NCBI GenBank assembly: GCA_963841715.1 | Contig: CAWJDP010000001.1 | Span: 434,001-498,000, forward strand | Reading direction: 5' to 3' | Length of the DNA: 64,000 bases | Origin: DASPWW01 sp963841715 | GTDB taxonomy: Bacteria > Actinomycetota > Thermoleophilia > Solirubrobacterales > 70-9 | Shown: piece by piece, positions 34,066 through 42,707 of the stretch | How the letters are laid out: every line of letters starts with the position of its first letter | Numbering within the stretch: position 1 is the stretch's first letter | Notes under the pieces: model-generated | Databases searched by the model: none | Told to the model about the DNA's origin: nothing | Seen by the model: only the letters and a program-made list of their open reading frames with translations | Made by a program: the position numbers and the translations under genes

Positions 34066-35016
34066 ATGCGAGATCTGAGTCGAGCGGTGAGCGCCGTGGT
34101 GCGCGACTGCCTCGCCGTGCGAGACGGCGAGGAGGTGCTGGTGATCGCCAACCCGGCGACGCGCGACCTCGGCGAGCTGATGCGCGCCGAGGCGCAGTCG
34201 CTCGGCGCCGACGCCGTGCTGGCGACGATGGCAGAGCGCAACTCGCACGCGGCGGAGCCGCCCGACCCGATCGCCGCGGCGATGGCAGCGGCGGACGTCG
34301 TCCTCGCGCCGACCCGCCAGTCACTCTCCCACACCGCGGCGCGCAAGGCCGCGAGCGAGGCCGGGGCGCGGATCGCGACCCTGCCCGGCGTCACCGAGGA
34401 GATGCTCTCGCGCGTGATGAGCGCCGACATGGAGGGGCTGAGGCGCAAGGGCAACGCCCTGGCCGAGATCCTCACCAACGGCAGCGAGGCCCGGATCACC
34501 TCGGCGGCCGGGAGCGACCTGCGCATGGGCCTCGAGGGGCGCACGGCGATTCCCGACGCCGGCGAGCTGACCGAGCGAGCGGCGTTCGGGAACCTTCCGT
34601 GCGGCGAGGGGTTCATCTCCCCGGCCGACGACACGACCGAGGGGACGCTGGTCATCGACGGGACGATCGCCACGGTTGGCGTCCCGGCCGAGCCGGTCAC
34701 GCTAACGGTCGAGAGGGGGCATCTCGTCGACGCGACCGGCCCCGAGGGCGCGAAGCTGATCGAGCTCCTGACCGCGCACGGCCGCGACGGAACGAGCGTC
34801 GCTGAGCTCGGGATCGGGTCGAACGAGAAGGCGAAGCTGACCGGAAACGTGCTCGAGGACGAGAAGATCCTCGGGACCGCTCACGTCGCGTTCGGCGCCT
34901 CGGCCGCGATCGGGGGGACGGTCCAGGTCCCGGTCCACCTCGACTGCGTGGTCATGAGGCCCGAGGTCAGCGTCGACGGCGACATCGTCGTCCGGGACGG
35001 CGATCTCCTCGTCTAG
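34066..35016 (+). CDS. Metallo-aminopeptidase, M29-like
   Basis: A 316-residue protein whose second half shows the M29/leucyl-aminopeptidase-like metal motifs: AELGIGSNEKAKLTG, LEDEKILGTAHVAFG and VPVHLDCVV, with Glu, His and Asp ligands. The N-terminal half (EEVLVIANPATRDLGELM) matches the family's first domain. It should remove N-terminal residues from peptides. The 56-base gap before ATG 34066 shows nothing clear; ftcD follows by 4 bases, so the two may be cotranscribed. Confidence 0.78.
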   Translation: MRDLSRAVSAVVRDCLAVRDGEEVLVIANPATRDLGELMRAEAQSLGADAVLATMAERNSHAAEPPDPIAAAMAAADVVLAPTRQSLSHTAARKAASEAGARIATLPGVTEEMLSRVMSADMEGLRRKGNALAEILTNGSEARITSAAGSDLRMGLEGRTAIPDAGELTERAAFGNLPCGEGFISPADDTTEGTLVIDGTIATVGVPAEPVTLTVERGHLVDATGPEGAKLIELLTAHGRDGTSVAELGIGSNEKAKLTGNVLEDEKILGTAHVAFGASAAIGGTVQVPVHLDCVVMRPEVSVDGDIVVRDGDLLV

Positions 35017-35020
35017 TCAG

Positions 35021-35911
35021 ATGACGCTGCTCGCGGTCCCGAACGTATCCGAGGGACGCGACCCGAGCCGGATCGCCGAGCTCGGGACGGCGTTCGCGGC
35101 CGGCGCGACTCTCCTTGACACCCACTCCGACACGACGCACAACCGCACCGTGTTCACGCTCGCGGCGGGGGCCGGGGGGCTCGCCGATGCGCTGCTCAGC
35201 GGCGCCCGCGCCGCCGTCGCCTCGATCGAGATGACGAGCCACAAGGGCGCGCACCCGTGCATCGGCGCGCTCGACGTCTGCCCCGTGGTCTGGGTGAGCG
35301 AAGACGCACACGAGGCCGCGTCGCAGGCGGCGCTCGAGGCCGCGCGCCGGATCGGAGACGAGCTCGAGGTCCCGGTGTTCCTGTACGGCGAGCTCGCCTC
35401 GACGCCTCAGCGGAGCGAGCGCAGCTTCTTCCGCGAGGGCGGCCTCGTCGAGCTCCGAAACCGGATGGGAACCGGCGCCCTGCGCCCCGACTTCGGACCC
35501 CCGCGACCCCACCCGACCGCGGGCGCCACGCTCGTCACCTCGCGGCCGCCGCTCGCGGCGTTCAACGTCGAGCTCGACACTGGCGATCTCGACATCGCGC
35601 GCGAGGTTGCGGCCGAGCTCCGCGAGGCCGGCGGCGGGCTGCCCGGTGTGCGCGCGATCGGGCTTCGCCTCGCCTCGGGGCGCGCCCAGGTGTCGACCAA
35701 TGTCCACGACCCGATCGCGGTGCCGCTCGCTGTCGTCGTCGAGGAGGTCGCGCGTCTCGCTCGCCGCCACGGCGCCGCGCATCCGGCTGCGGCGGAGATC
35801 GTCGGCCTCGTCCCCGAGGCGGCGCTCGAGGGGTTCCCGGACGACGTCCCGCTGCCCGGGTTCGACCCCGAGAGGCACGTGATCGAGCGCCGCGTGGGCA
35901 GTGGCGCCTAG
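35021..35911 (+). CDS. ftcD: Glutamate formimidoyltransferase
   Basis: Transfers the formimino group from N-formimino-glutamate to tetrahydrofolate in histidine breakdown, or acts on 5-formyl-THF in reverse. The 296 residues include the start LLAVPNVSEGRD, the catalytic-region KGAHPCIGALDVCP (usual HPRxGxxDVxP, so Arg is Cys here) and LRLASGRAQVSTNVHDP, all family-typical. The cyclodeaminase domain found in bifunctional FtcD is absent. No other hut genes are near. Confidence 0.9.
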   Translation: MTLLAVPNVSEGRDPSRIAELGTAFAAGATLLDTHSDTTHNRTVFTLAAGAGGLADALLSGARAAVASIEMTSHKGAHPCIGALDVCPVVWVSEDAHEAASQAALEAARRIGDELEVPVFLYGELASTPQRSERSFFREGGLVELRNRMGTGALRPDFGPPRPHPTAGATLVTSRPPLAAFNVELDTGDLDIAREVAAELREAGGGLPGVRAIGLRLASGRAQVSTNVHDPIAVPLAVVVEEVARLARRHGAAHPAAAEIVGLVPEAALEGFPDDVPLPGFDPERHVIERRVGSGA

Positions 35912-36947
35912 AGTTCCGGTCATCGGGGAGCGGGGTGGAGCATCCACGGTCGGCGCCGGCGTGACGCCGTTCCAGACCGACGCCGAGGCGGCGATCCGCC
36001 TCGCCGTCAAGGCCGAGGAGCTTGGCTATGCGGGATTCGGCGCCGCCGAAGGATGGACCCACGATGCGGTCGTCGTGCTCGCGCAGCTCGCCGCCGTGAC
36101 GTCGCGGATCGAGCTTGCGACGTCGGTGCTCCCGGTCTGGAGCCGCACGCCCGCGGCGATCGCGATGGCCGCGGCGGGGCTTCAGCGCGCCTCGGAGGGG
36201 CGCTTCGCCCTCGGGCTCGGCGCCAGCAGCCCGCCCCTCGTCGAGGGTCTGCACGGGCTCATCTGGGAGGCGCCCGTGGACCGGATCCGCGCAACCGTAG
36301 TCGCGATCCGGGCGCTGCTCGCGGGTGAGCGCCTGCCGCTTGACCGCGAGGGCGTCAGGCCGCTGCGCCTCGGCGCGCCACCGGAGACCCCTGTGCCGAT
36401 CCTGCTCGCGGCGCTCGCTCCGGGGTCGATTCGGCTCGCGGGCGAGCTCGCCGACGCATGGATCCCGTTCCTGTGGGCCCGCTCCCGGCTCGGCGACGGC
36501 CGCGCGCTGCTCGAAGAGGGGGAGAGTCGTGCCGAGGGTGCGGCCCCGACTCGAGTCAGGGCGGGCGTCCCGCTCGCGATCGGCGAGGACGAGGCCGCGG
36601 CGCGCCGGCTCGCAGCCGGCTGGCTCGTCGCGTACCTGACCGTGATGGGGCCGCTGTATCCGCGGCTGCTGCGCGACCGCTTCGGGTTCGCGGACGAGGC
36701 CGACGCACTGCTCGCCGCGAACGCTGACGGCGGGGCGCCGGAGCTCCCCGCAGCGGCCGAGCCGTTGGCGCGCGAGGTCACCGTGATGGCCTCATACGAC
36801 GACGCGCCCGAGGCCGTGCGCGCCTGGGTCGCCGCTGGGGCCGACGCAGTCGACCTCGTGCTTCCCCTCGGCGTCCCTGAGGAGCTCTTGCACGAGATGC
36901 TCGAAGCCGCGGCGCCCTCGGCCCTGGAGCGGCGCACGTCCGGTTAG
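35901..36947 (+). CDS. LLM-class, probably F420-dependent oxidoreductase
   Basis: A 348-residue luciferase-like TIM-barrel protein: ELGYAGFGAAEGWTHDA, SRIELATSVLPVWSRTPAAIAMA (split here at about 75-97), GRFALGLGASSP and ILLAALAPGSIRLAGELAD are LLM signatures. Actinobacterial members mostly use cofactor F420 to oxidise or reduce an unknown substrate. GTG 35901 overlaps the end of ftcD by 11 bases, so it is in the same operon. Confidence 0.82.
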   Translation: MAPRVPVIGERGGASTVGAGVTPFQTDAEAAIRLAVKAEELGYAGFGAAEGWTHDAVVVLAQLAAVTSRIELATSVLPVWSRTPAAIAMAAAGLQRASEGRFALGLGASSPPLVEGLHGLIWEAPVDRIRATVVAIRALLAGERLPLDREGVRPLRLGAPPETPVPILLAALAPGSIRLAGELADAWIPFLWARSRLGDGRALLEEGESRAEGAAPTRVRAGVPLAIGEDEAAARRLAAGWLVAYLTVMGPLYPRLLRDRFGFADEADALLAANADGGAPELPAAAEPLAREVTVMASYDDAPEAVRAWVAAGADAVDLVLPLGVPEELLHEMLEAAAPSALERRTSG

Positions 36948-36957
36948 ATTTAGGGCA

Positions 36958-37377
36958 ATGGCTCAGACGCGCAAGCGCCGCCGCAAGCATCGCGGCACCC
37001 AGGGCGGCCGAATCGACACGCGGCGGGCGAAGCCCCGTACCCGCGCCGAGGCGCGCGCTCAGGCGAAGAGCAGCCGCGGCTCGTCGAAGAAGGGGAGGGG
37101 GAAGGGCAAGGCGTCCGCCCAGCGCGGTCGCCGCGAGCCAGGGCCCCCGACGTGGCGCGGGGCGACGACGCGCGGCCTTGTCGCGGCGGGCGTGTTCCTC
37201 GTGATCATGCTGGGGTTGTTCAAGCGCACGCCGCTTCAATCGTTCAGCCTCTCCGCGTTCATGCTTGCGATCTACATCCCGCTCGGCTTCTTCATCGACG
37301 GGATCATCTACCAGCGCCGCCAGCGCCAGAAGCGGCGCGAGAGCGAGAAGAAGGCTGCCGAGAAGGCGGGAGGCTGA
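36958..37377 (+). CDS. Basic membrane protein of unknown function
   Basis: A 139-residue protein: a strongly basic first half (about 1-65, RKRRRKHRG and many Lys/Arg), two membrane helices (about 72-90 and 98-118), and a charged coiled C terminus. The basic region could bind nucleic acid or ribosomes near the membrane. Similar small genes occur before the MBL-hisS pair in related actinobacteria (from memory). Its stop overlaps the next ATG by one base (TGATG). Confidence 0.65.
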   Translation: MAQTRKRRRKHRGTQGGRIDTRRAKPRTRAEARAQAKSSRGSSKKGRGKGKASAQRGRREPGPPTWRGATTRGLVAAGVFLVIMLGLFKRTPLQSFSLSAFMLAIYIPLGFFIDGIIYQRRQRQKRRESEKKAAEKAGG

Positions 37378-38036
37378 TGGGGGCGCAAAGCGGCGCGCTC
37401 GACGTGCGGTCGTTCACCGTCGGCCAGGTCGCCGAGAACTGCTACCTGTTCCGCGCCCAGGGCTCTGACCGGGGGCTGATCGTCGACCCTGGCGAGGAGG
37501 CGGAGCGGATCCTCCACGCCGTCGACGAGCTCGGGGTCAGCGTCGAGGCAATCCTGCTTACCCACACCCACTTCGACCACATCGGCGCCGTCGCGCCGGT
37601 CGCGAAGGCGACGGGGGCCCCCGTGTACTGCCCCGAGATCGAGGTCCCCGTGCTCGCCGACATCATGGCCTTCGTCCCGTGGCCGGGCTTCGGGCCGTAT
37701 GAGAGCTACGACGCCGACGAGACGCTGTCCGGGGGCGAGCGCCTCTCGCTCGCCGGGCTCGAGATCGACGTGCTGTTCACGCCGGGCCACAGCCCTGGCC
37801 ACGTCACCTACTCGGTCCCCGCCGCTGGCGCGCTGTTCTCGGGCGACGTCCTCTTCCAGGGCTCGATCGGGCGCGTCGACCTCCCCGGGGGTGACGGGCC
37901 GACGCTGCTCGAGAGCATCCGGATGCTGGTCGAGTCCCATCCCGAGGCGACCGTCGTCTACCCGGGCCACATGGGGATCACGACGCTCGGCGCCGAGCGC
38001 GCGACGAACCCATTTCTTGCCGAGCTAGCGCGTTAA
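37377..38036 (+). CDS. MBL-fold metallohydrolase, glyoxalase II-like
   Basis: A 219-residue metallo-beta-lactamase-fold enzyme with the metal motif THTHFDH near 62-68, then FTPGHSPGHVTY, SGDVLF and YPGHMG, giving the usual set of His/Asp ligands. Hydroxyacylglutathione-hydrolase-like proteins of this size often lie beside hisS in actinobacteria; substrate unknown (a thioester is likely). It begins at the stop of the basic membrane protein and ends 9 bases before hisS. Confidence 0.85.
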   Translation: MGAQSGALDVRSFTVGQVAENCYLFRAQGSDRGLIVDPGEEAERILHAVDELGVSVEAILLTHTHFDHIGAVAPVAKATGAPVYCPEIEVPVLADIMAFVPWPGFGPYESYDADETLSGGERLSLAGLEIDVLFTPGHSPGHVTYSVPAAGALFSGDVLFQGSIGRVDLPGGDGPTLLESIRMLVESHPEATVVYPGHMGITTLGAERATNPFLAELAR

Positions 38037-38045
38037 GGTCGCGCG

Positions 38046-39284
38046 ATGCCCGGCAAGCACCAGGCCCCGAAGGGGACCTTCGACGTCCTGCCCGATCAGC
38101 AGCCGCCCCGCGCGCTCGTCGAGAGCGCGACCCGCGAGACGCTGGCGCGCGCCGGCTACGGGCGCATAGAGACGCCGATCTTCGAGGACACGGAGCTGTT
38201 CGCGCGCGGCGTCGGCGCCTCGACCGACATCGTCCGCAAGGAGATGTTCACGTTCGAGGACCTCGGCGGGCGCAGCGTCACGCTGCGTCCGGAGGGCACG
38301 GCGCCGGTCTGCCGCGCGTACGTCGAGCACGGGATGCAGACGCTCCCGCAGCCGGTGAAGCTGTGGTACGCAGGGCCGTTCTTCCGCTACGAGGCGCCGC
38401 AGGCCGGGCGCTTCCGCCAGTTTCACCAGATCGGCGCCGAGGCGATCGGGTCGGGCTCGCCGCTCGTCGACGCGGAGCTGATCGTGCTGCTCGACGAGCT
38501 GCTGCGTGGGCTCGGCGCCGCCGGGCTCGAGCTGCGGCTGTCGAGCCTCGGCTCCCCCGACGCGCGCGCCGCGTATCGAACCGAGCTCCAGGCATTTCTG
38601 CGCGAGCACGAGGGAGAGCTCTCCAAGGACGTCCGCGAGCGCATCGACGCGAACCCGCTGCGCGCGTTCGACTCCGACGATGAGGGCACCCGCGCCGTGA
38701 TGGCCGAGGCGCCGAAGATGCTCGACCGCCTCGAGGGCGAGGACGCGGAGCACTTCGAGACCGTGCGGCGGCTGCTCGACCGGTCGGGGATCGGGTACAC
38801 GATCGATGCGACCCTGGTCAGGGGCCTCGACTACTACAGCCGCACCGTGTTCGAGTTCCACAGCGACCGGCTCGGGGCGCAGTCGCAGATCGGTGGGGGT
38901 GGCCGCTACGACGGGCTGGTCGAGCTGCTGGGCGGCCCCGCGACGCCCGCCGCCGGCTGGGCGGCCGGGATCGAGCGGATCGTGCTCGCGCTCGAGGGCG
39001 CCGAGGCGGCGCCCGCGAGCGACGTCTTCGTGACCGCGGCGGACGGCCAGCGCGAGCGCGCGATGGCGCTCGTCACCGAGCTCCGCCGCGCCGGGCTCGC
39101 CGCGGACCTCGACCTCGCCGAGCGCGGGATGAAGGGCCAGATGAAGCAGGCCGACCGCGCCGGGGCGCGCTTCGCCGTGATCCTCGACGACGACGGCGGT
39201 GCGCAGCTGCGCGACATGGCCGGCGGCGAGCAGCGCCCGGTCGACCCCGCGCGGCTCGCCGAGGAGATCGAGGCGGCGCGATGA
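38046..39284 (+). CDS. hisS: Histidyl-tRNA synthetase
   Basis: Charges tRNA-His. The 412-residue class II synthetase has motif 1 near the start (APKGTFDVLPDQQ), motif 2 around LRPEGTAPVCRAY and PFFRYEAPQAGRFRQFHQ, the histidine-site RGLDYYSRTVFE and motif 3 AAGIERIVLAL, then a C-terminal anticodon domain (VFVTAADGQRERAMAL). Its stop overlaps the aspS ATG by 4 bases; hisS-aspS is a common pair. No anomaly. Confidence 0.96.
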   Translation: MPGKHQAPKGTFDVLPDQQPPRALVESATRETLARAGYGRIETPIFEDTELFARGVGASTDIVRKEMFTFEDLGGRSVTLRPEGTAPVCRAYVEHGMQTLPQPVKLWYAGPFFRYEAPQAGRFRQFHQIGAEAIGSGSPLVDAELIVLLDELLRGLGAAGLELRLSSLGSPDARAAYRTELQAFLREHEGELSKDVRERIDANPLRAFDSDDEGTRAVMAEAPKMLDRLEGEDAEHFETVRRLLDRSGIGYTIDATLVRGLDYYSRTVFEFHSDRLGAQSQIGGGGRYDGLVELLGGPATPAAGWAAGIERIVLALEGAEAAPASDVFVTAADGQRERAMALVTELRRAGLAADLDLAERGMKGQMKQADRAGARFAVILDDDGGAQLRDMAGGEQRPVDPARLAEEIEAAR

Positions 39285-41071
39285 GCGACGGATTCCCCGC
39301 CCTGCGAGAGAACGACTACCGCGACACGTGGTGCGGCCAGACGCTCGGCGACCGCGTCGACTCGACGGTCCGGGTCGCGGGCTGGGTCCACCGGCGCCGC
39401 GACCACGGCGGGCTCGTGTTCATCGACCTTCGCGACCGCACCGGGCTCGTCCAGCTCGTGTTCAACCCCGACGCCGCCGGCGGCGCGTTCGAGCTCGGGC
39501 ACAAGCTGCGGCCCGAGGACGTGATCACCGCCGAGGGCGAGGTCGTGAAGCGCTCCGAGGAGACAGTGAACCCGGAGATGCCGACCGGCGAGGTCGAGGT
39601 CCTCGTCGGCGGGGCGGAGCTGCTGTCCGACGCGGAGACGCCGCCGTTCGAGATCGAGAGCTTCTCGGGCGAGGTCGGGGAGGAGCTGCGGCTCCGCTAC
39701 CGCTACCTCGACCTGCGCCGCGACCGCATGCGCGAGGCGATCGAGCTTCGCCACAGGGTCGTCGCGCAGATCCACGACTTCCTCGACTCCGAGGGCTTCC
39801 TCGAGATCGAGACTCCGGTGCTGACGCGCTCGACGCCCGAGGGCGCGCGTGACTTCCTCGTCCCGAGCCGCCTCCAGCAGGGCTCGTTCTACGCGCTCCC
39901 GCAGTCGCCGCAGCTGTTCAAGCAGCTGTTGATGTGCGCCGGGATGGAGCGCTACTACCAGATCGCGCGCTGCTTCCGCGACGAGGACCAGCGCGCCGAC
40001 CGTCAGACCGACTTCACCCAGCTCGACCTCGAGATGTCGTTCGTCGACGTCGACGACGTGATCGACGTCTGCGAGCGCCTGCTCGTCGCGGTGCTCGGTG
40101 CGTGCGGCGTCGAGGTCGAGCTCCCGCTTCCGCGTCTCGCCTACGACGATGCGATCGCGCGCTACGGAAGCGACCGCCCCGACACGCGCTTCGGGCTCGA
40201 GCTCGTCGATCTCACCGACGCGGTGCGCGAGACCGAGTTCAAGGTCTTCCGCTCGACGGTCGACGGCGGCGGCGCGGTCCGCGGGCTCAACGCCGGCCGC
40301 CGCGAGCTTCCGCGCTCGGAGCTCGACGGCCTGATCGAGATCGCGCAGGGAGTGGGCGCGAAGGGGCTCGTGTGGGCGTTCCGCGAGGGCGACGGATGGC
40401 GCTCGCCGGTCGCCAAGTTCCTCTCCGACGCCGAGCTCGCGGCGATGAGCGCGAGCCTCGGGGCGGAGGAGGGTGACCTGCTGCTGCTCGTCGCCGACGA
40501 GGCACCGGTCGCCGCGCGCGCGCTCGGCACGCTTCGCCTCCACCTGGGCGAGCGCTTCGACCTCATCCCCGAGTACCGCAACGACCTGCTGTGGATTGTC
40601 GACTGGCCGCTGTTCGGCTGGGACGAGGACGAGGGGCGCTGGGACGCCCTCCACCACCCGTTCACCGCGCCGGCGGGTGACGTCGACTCCGATCGCCTCG
40701 GCGAGCTGCGAGCCCGGGCATACGACGTCGTCTGGAACGGGGTCGAGCTCGGCGGAGGCTCGATCCGCATCAACGACCCCGGCGTCCAGCGCCGCGTGTT
40801 CGAGGCGCTCGGGATCAGCTCCGAGGAGGCCGACGAGCGCTTCGGCTTCCTGCTCGAGGCGTTCCGGTACGGGGCGCCGCCGCACGGCGGGATCGCGTTC
40901 GGGCTCGACCGCTGGGTGGCGCTGCTGCACGGCACCGAGACGATCCGCGACGTGATCGCGTTCCCGAAGACCGCGTCGGGCGCCGACCCGCTGACCGGCG
41001 CTCCCGCGCCGGTCGACGAGCGCCAGCTCCGCGAGCTCGGGATCGCGCTTCGAGGCGCACGAACCGGATGA
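39281..41071 (+). CDS. aspS: Aspartyl-tRNA synthetase (likely non-discriminating)
   Basis: The 596 residues comprise an OB-fold anticodon domain, class II core with motif 2 (FRDEDQRADRQTDFTQLDLE, split region near 226-245), the bacterial GAD insert and motif 3 (GIAFGLDRWVALLHG). In RRRDHGG the residue is His42; in Pseudomonas AspRS the equivalent His is part of the non-discriminating state, whereas Leu goes with tRNA-Asp-only enzymes. So it may also charge tRNA-Asn, to be amidated by GatCAB. That is inference; no gat genes are in the window. Confidence 0.95.
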   Translation: MSDGFPALRENDYRDTWCGQTLGDRVDSTVRVAGWVHRRRDHGGLVFIDLRDRTGLVQLVFNPDAAGGAFELGHKLRPEDVITAEGEVVKRSEETVNPEMPTGEVEVLVGGAELLSDAETPPFEIESFSGEVGEELRLRYRYLDLRRDRMREAIELRHRVVAQIHDFLDSEGFLEIETPVLTRSTPEGARDFLVPSRLQQGSFYALPQSPQLFKQLLMCAGMERYYQIARCFRDEDQRADRQTDFTQLDLEMSFVDVDDVIDVCERLLVAVLGACGVEVELPLPRLAYDDAIARYGSDRPDTRFGLELVDLTDAVRETEFKVFRSTVDGGGAVRGLNAGRRELPRSELDGLIEIAQGVGAKGLVWAFREGDGWRSPVAKFLSDAELAAMSASLGAEEGDLLLLVADEAPVAARALGTLRLHLGERFDLIPEYRNDLLWIVDWPLFGWDEDEGRWDALHHPFTAPAGDVDSDRLGELRARAYDVVWNGVELGGGSIRINDPGVQRRVFEALGISSEEADERFGFLLEAFRYGAPPHGGIAFGLDRWVALLHGTETIRDVIAFPKTASGADPLTGAPAPVDERQLRELGIALRGARTG

Positions 41072-41094
41072 GGGTTGGGTAGGGTCCGCCGACC

Positions 41095-42132
41095 GTGGAG
41101 CAGCTAAAGCGGATTCTGTCGAGCGACGACGAGGGCAAGGAGGCGCTCCGGGTCTTCGGTGGCCTCGTGCTCGCCGTCGGGATGGTCCTCGTCTTCCTGC
41201 GGAAGGGGTCGCCGGCGTTCTTCGAGGGCAAGGAGGCCGGGCCGTTCCTGCTCTTCGTCGTCCTGATTCTGCCCGCCGTCTTCCTCTACTGGACGGGGAT
41301 GCTCGGCGCGCTCGCGAGCGGCGAGCGGCGCGCGTGGCAGGGGGTGTTCGTGGTTTTCGGGATCGTGCTCTTCCCGCCGGCGCTGTTCAAGCTCGTCGAC
41401 GTCGTCCACGGTGACCCGGGCGCGGCGCTCAACACCGCGTGGATCTTCCTGTTCACGGCCCTGCTCGCCGGGGCGGCAGCGTTCGTCGCCCGCGTCCGCT
41501 TCGCGCTGCTGCTCGCCGGGATCGCGCTCACCGTCTCCTGGCTCGGGCTCTGGGGCGGGATTCTCAGCGGCGGGCTGACCGCGCACTTCGGCGTCTTCCG
41601 CGGCCTGCTCGTGATCGCCGGGCTCGGACTGCTCGCCGGCGCGCTCGCGCTGCATCGCTCCGGATGGCCGAATGAGGGTGAGACGGAGCAGGGGCGCGGC
41701 CGTTGCTTTCCGCTCGAGCTCGTGACCGCGGCCGCGATCGCCGCGGTGGGCGCCGGCGCGCTCAGCTTCACCGCCTTTCTGGCGCTCCCCGGCGGGCTCG
41801 GCGCCCTGCATCCGCCGGTCGCCGGCTCGAGCCGTATCTGGGAGGCCGAGCTGCTCGCGGCGTCGATCGTGTTCATCTGGCTCGGGGCGCGGCTCGGGGT
41901 CCGCGGGCCGGTCTACGTCGGGGCGATCGGGCTGTTCGCGTTCATCACCGTCGTCGGGCTCGCGCTCGGCACCGACAACCCGCGCCCGACGATCAAGGGC
42001 TGGCCGCTGCTGCTCGTCGCGGTCGGCGCCGCGGCGTTCGTGATCAGCTTGATCCCCGGGCTTCGGATCGGCTCGCTCGGGCTCGACCGCCTCGGGCCCG
42101 CTGACCGCGGCGAGACGCCGCCGCCGCGCTGA
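41095..42132 (+). CDS. Polytopic membrane protein, about ten helices
   Basis: A 345-residue hydrophobic protein with roughly ten membrane helices, short cytoplasmic start (MEQLKRILSSDDEGKEALRV) and a charged Pro-rich end. No transporter or enzyme motif is recognised. It starts 23 bases after aspS, with a GTG, and ends 20 bases before the SnoaL-like gene, so it may share their transcript. Function unknown. Confidence 0.7.
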   Translation: MEQLKRILSSDDEGKEALRVFGGLVLAVGMVLVFLRKGSPAFFEGKEAGPFLLFVVLILPAVFLYWTGMLGALASGERRAWQGVFVVFGIVLFPPALFKLVDVVHGDPGAALNTAWIFLFTALLAGAAAFVARVRFALLLAGIALTVSWLGLWGGILSGGLTAHFGVFRGLLVIAGLGLLAGALALHRSGWPNEGETEQGRGRCFPLELVTAAAIAAVGAGALSFTAFLALPGGLGALHPPVAGSSRIWEAELLAASIVFIWLGARLGVRGPVYVGAIGLFAFITVVGLALGTDNPRPTIKGWPLLLVAVGAAAFVISLIPGLRIGSLGLDRLGPADRGETPPPR

Positions 42133-42152
42133 GCGATTCGAACGCCGATCTC

Positions 42153-42506
42153 GTGCGCCGCGCGTTCGACGCGCTCAGCGCTGGTGACAGCGACGCGTTC
42201 CTCGCACTGCTCGAGCGCAGCATCGAGATTCAGACGGCGAAGGGGATCCGCCGCGGCCTCTCCGACGCTCTCGTCTGGGCCGAGTCGCGCTACGAGCATC
42301 TCGACCGCCGCTACGCGATCGACGACCTCCGCGAGCGCGGCGACGCGGTCCTGGCGTTGGCCCACGTCGAGTACGTATGGCGCGACAGCGGCGAGCTCGG
42401 CGACCGCTCGCCGGTCGCGATCCTGTTCCTGCTCCGCCAGGGGAAGATCACGAGGATCCACATCTACGAAACCTGGGACGAGGCGATCGAGGCGTTCGGC
42501 GACTGA
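42153..42506 (+). CDS. SnoaL/NTF2-like protein
   Basis: A 117-residue cone-fold protein: RRAFDALSAGDSDAFLALLE at the start and AILFLLRQGKITRIHIYETWDEAIEAFG at the end (quoted in part, about 92-116) are SnoaL-like signatures. Such proteins are isomerases, hydrolases or ligand-binding. GTG 42153 is the first standard start; a CTG at 42129 overlapping the upstream stop would give eight more family-like residues (SDSNADLV) and is possible. The 6S RNA candidate follows. Confidence 0.72.
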   Translation: MRRAFDALSAGDSDAFLALLERSIEIQTAKGIRRGLSDALVWAESRYEHLDRRYAIDDLRERGDAVLALAHVEYVWRDSGELGDRSPVAILFLLRQGKITRIHIYETWDEAIEAFGD

Positions 42507-42551
42507 GGCTCGGAGCGGGATCGACGCGGCGGACGGCTGGTACGGTTGAAC

Positions 42552-42701
42552 GAGGCTCGAGCCTGTTCGATAGCCGCTCTAATAGTGAACCAACGCAATC
42601 GGCTTGGGAGTCGATTTCCGGCTGGCTCACGGGTCAGCTGGGTAGACACCCACCTGTCACACGGGTTCTCAAGCCGAGCGGCGCCGGCAAGTTGGAGCCT
42701 T
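42552..42701 (+). ncRNA. ssrS: Probable 6S RNA
   Basis: The spacer between the SnoaL-like gene and mnmA carries 6S RNA hallmarks. The 3' part reads GACACCCACCT...GGGTTCTCAAGCCG...CGGCGCCGGCA, close to the conserved 3' arm of 6S RNAs; the 5' part has GCCTGTTCGATAGCCGCTC and GAACC at matching places. AGGCTC (42553-42558) pairs with GAGCCT (42695-42700) and GCCGCTC with GAGCGGC (42675-42681), leaving a central bubble like an open promoter. 6S RNA binds the housekeeping RNA polymerase. TACGGT at 42541-42546 may be the -10. Ends are approximate. Confidence 0.72.
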
Positions 42702-42707
42702 CTTAAC

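Noticed and set aside
38906..40930. A 674-codon open frame antisense to hisS and aspS
   Set aside because: Same GC-driven antisense pattern; hisS and aspS are certain.
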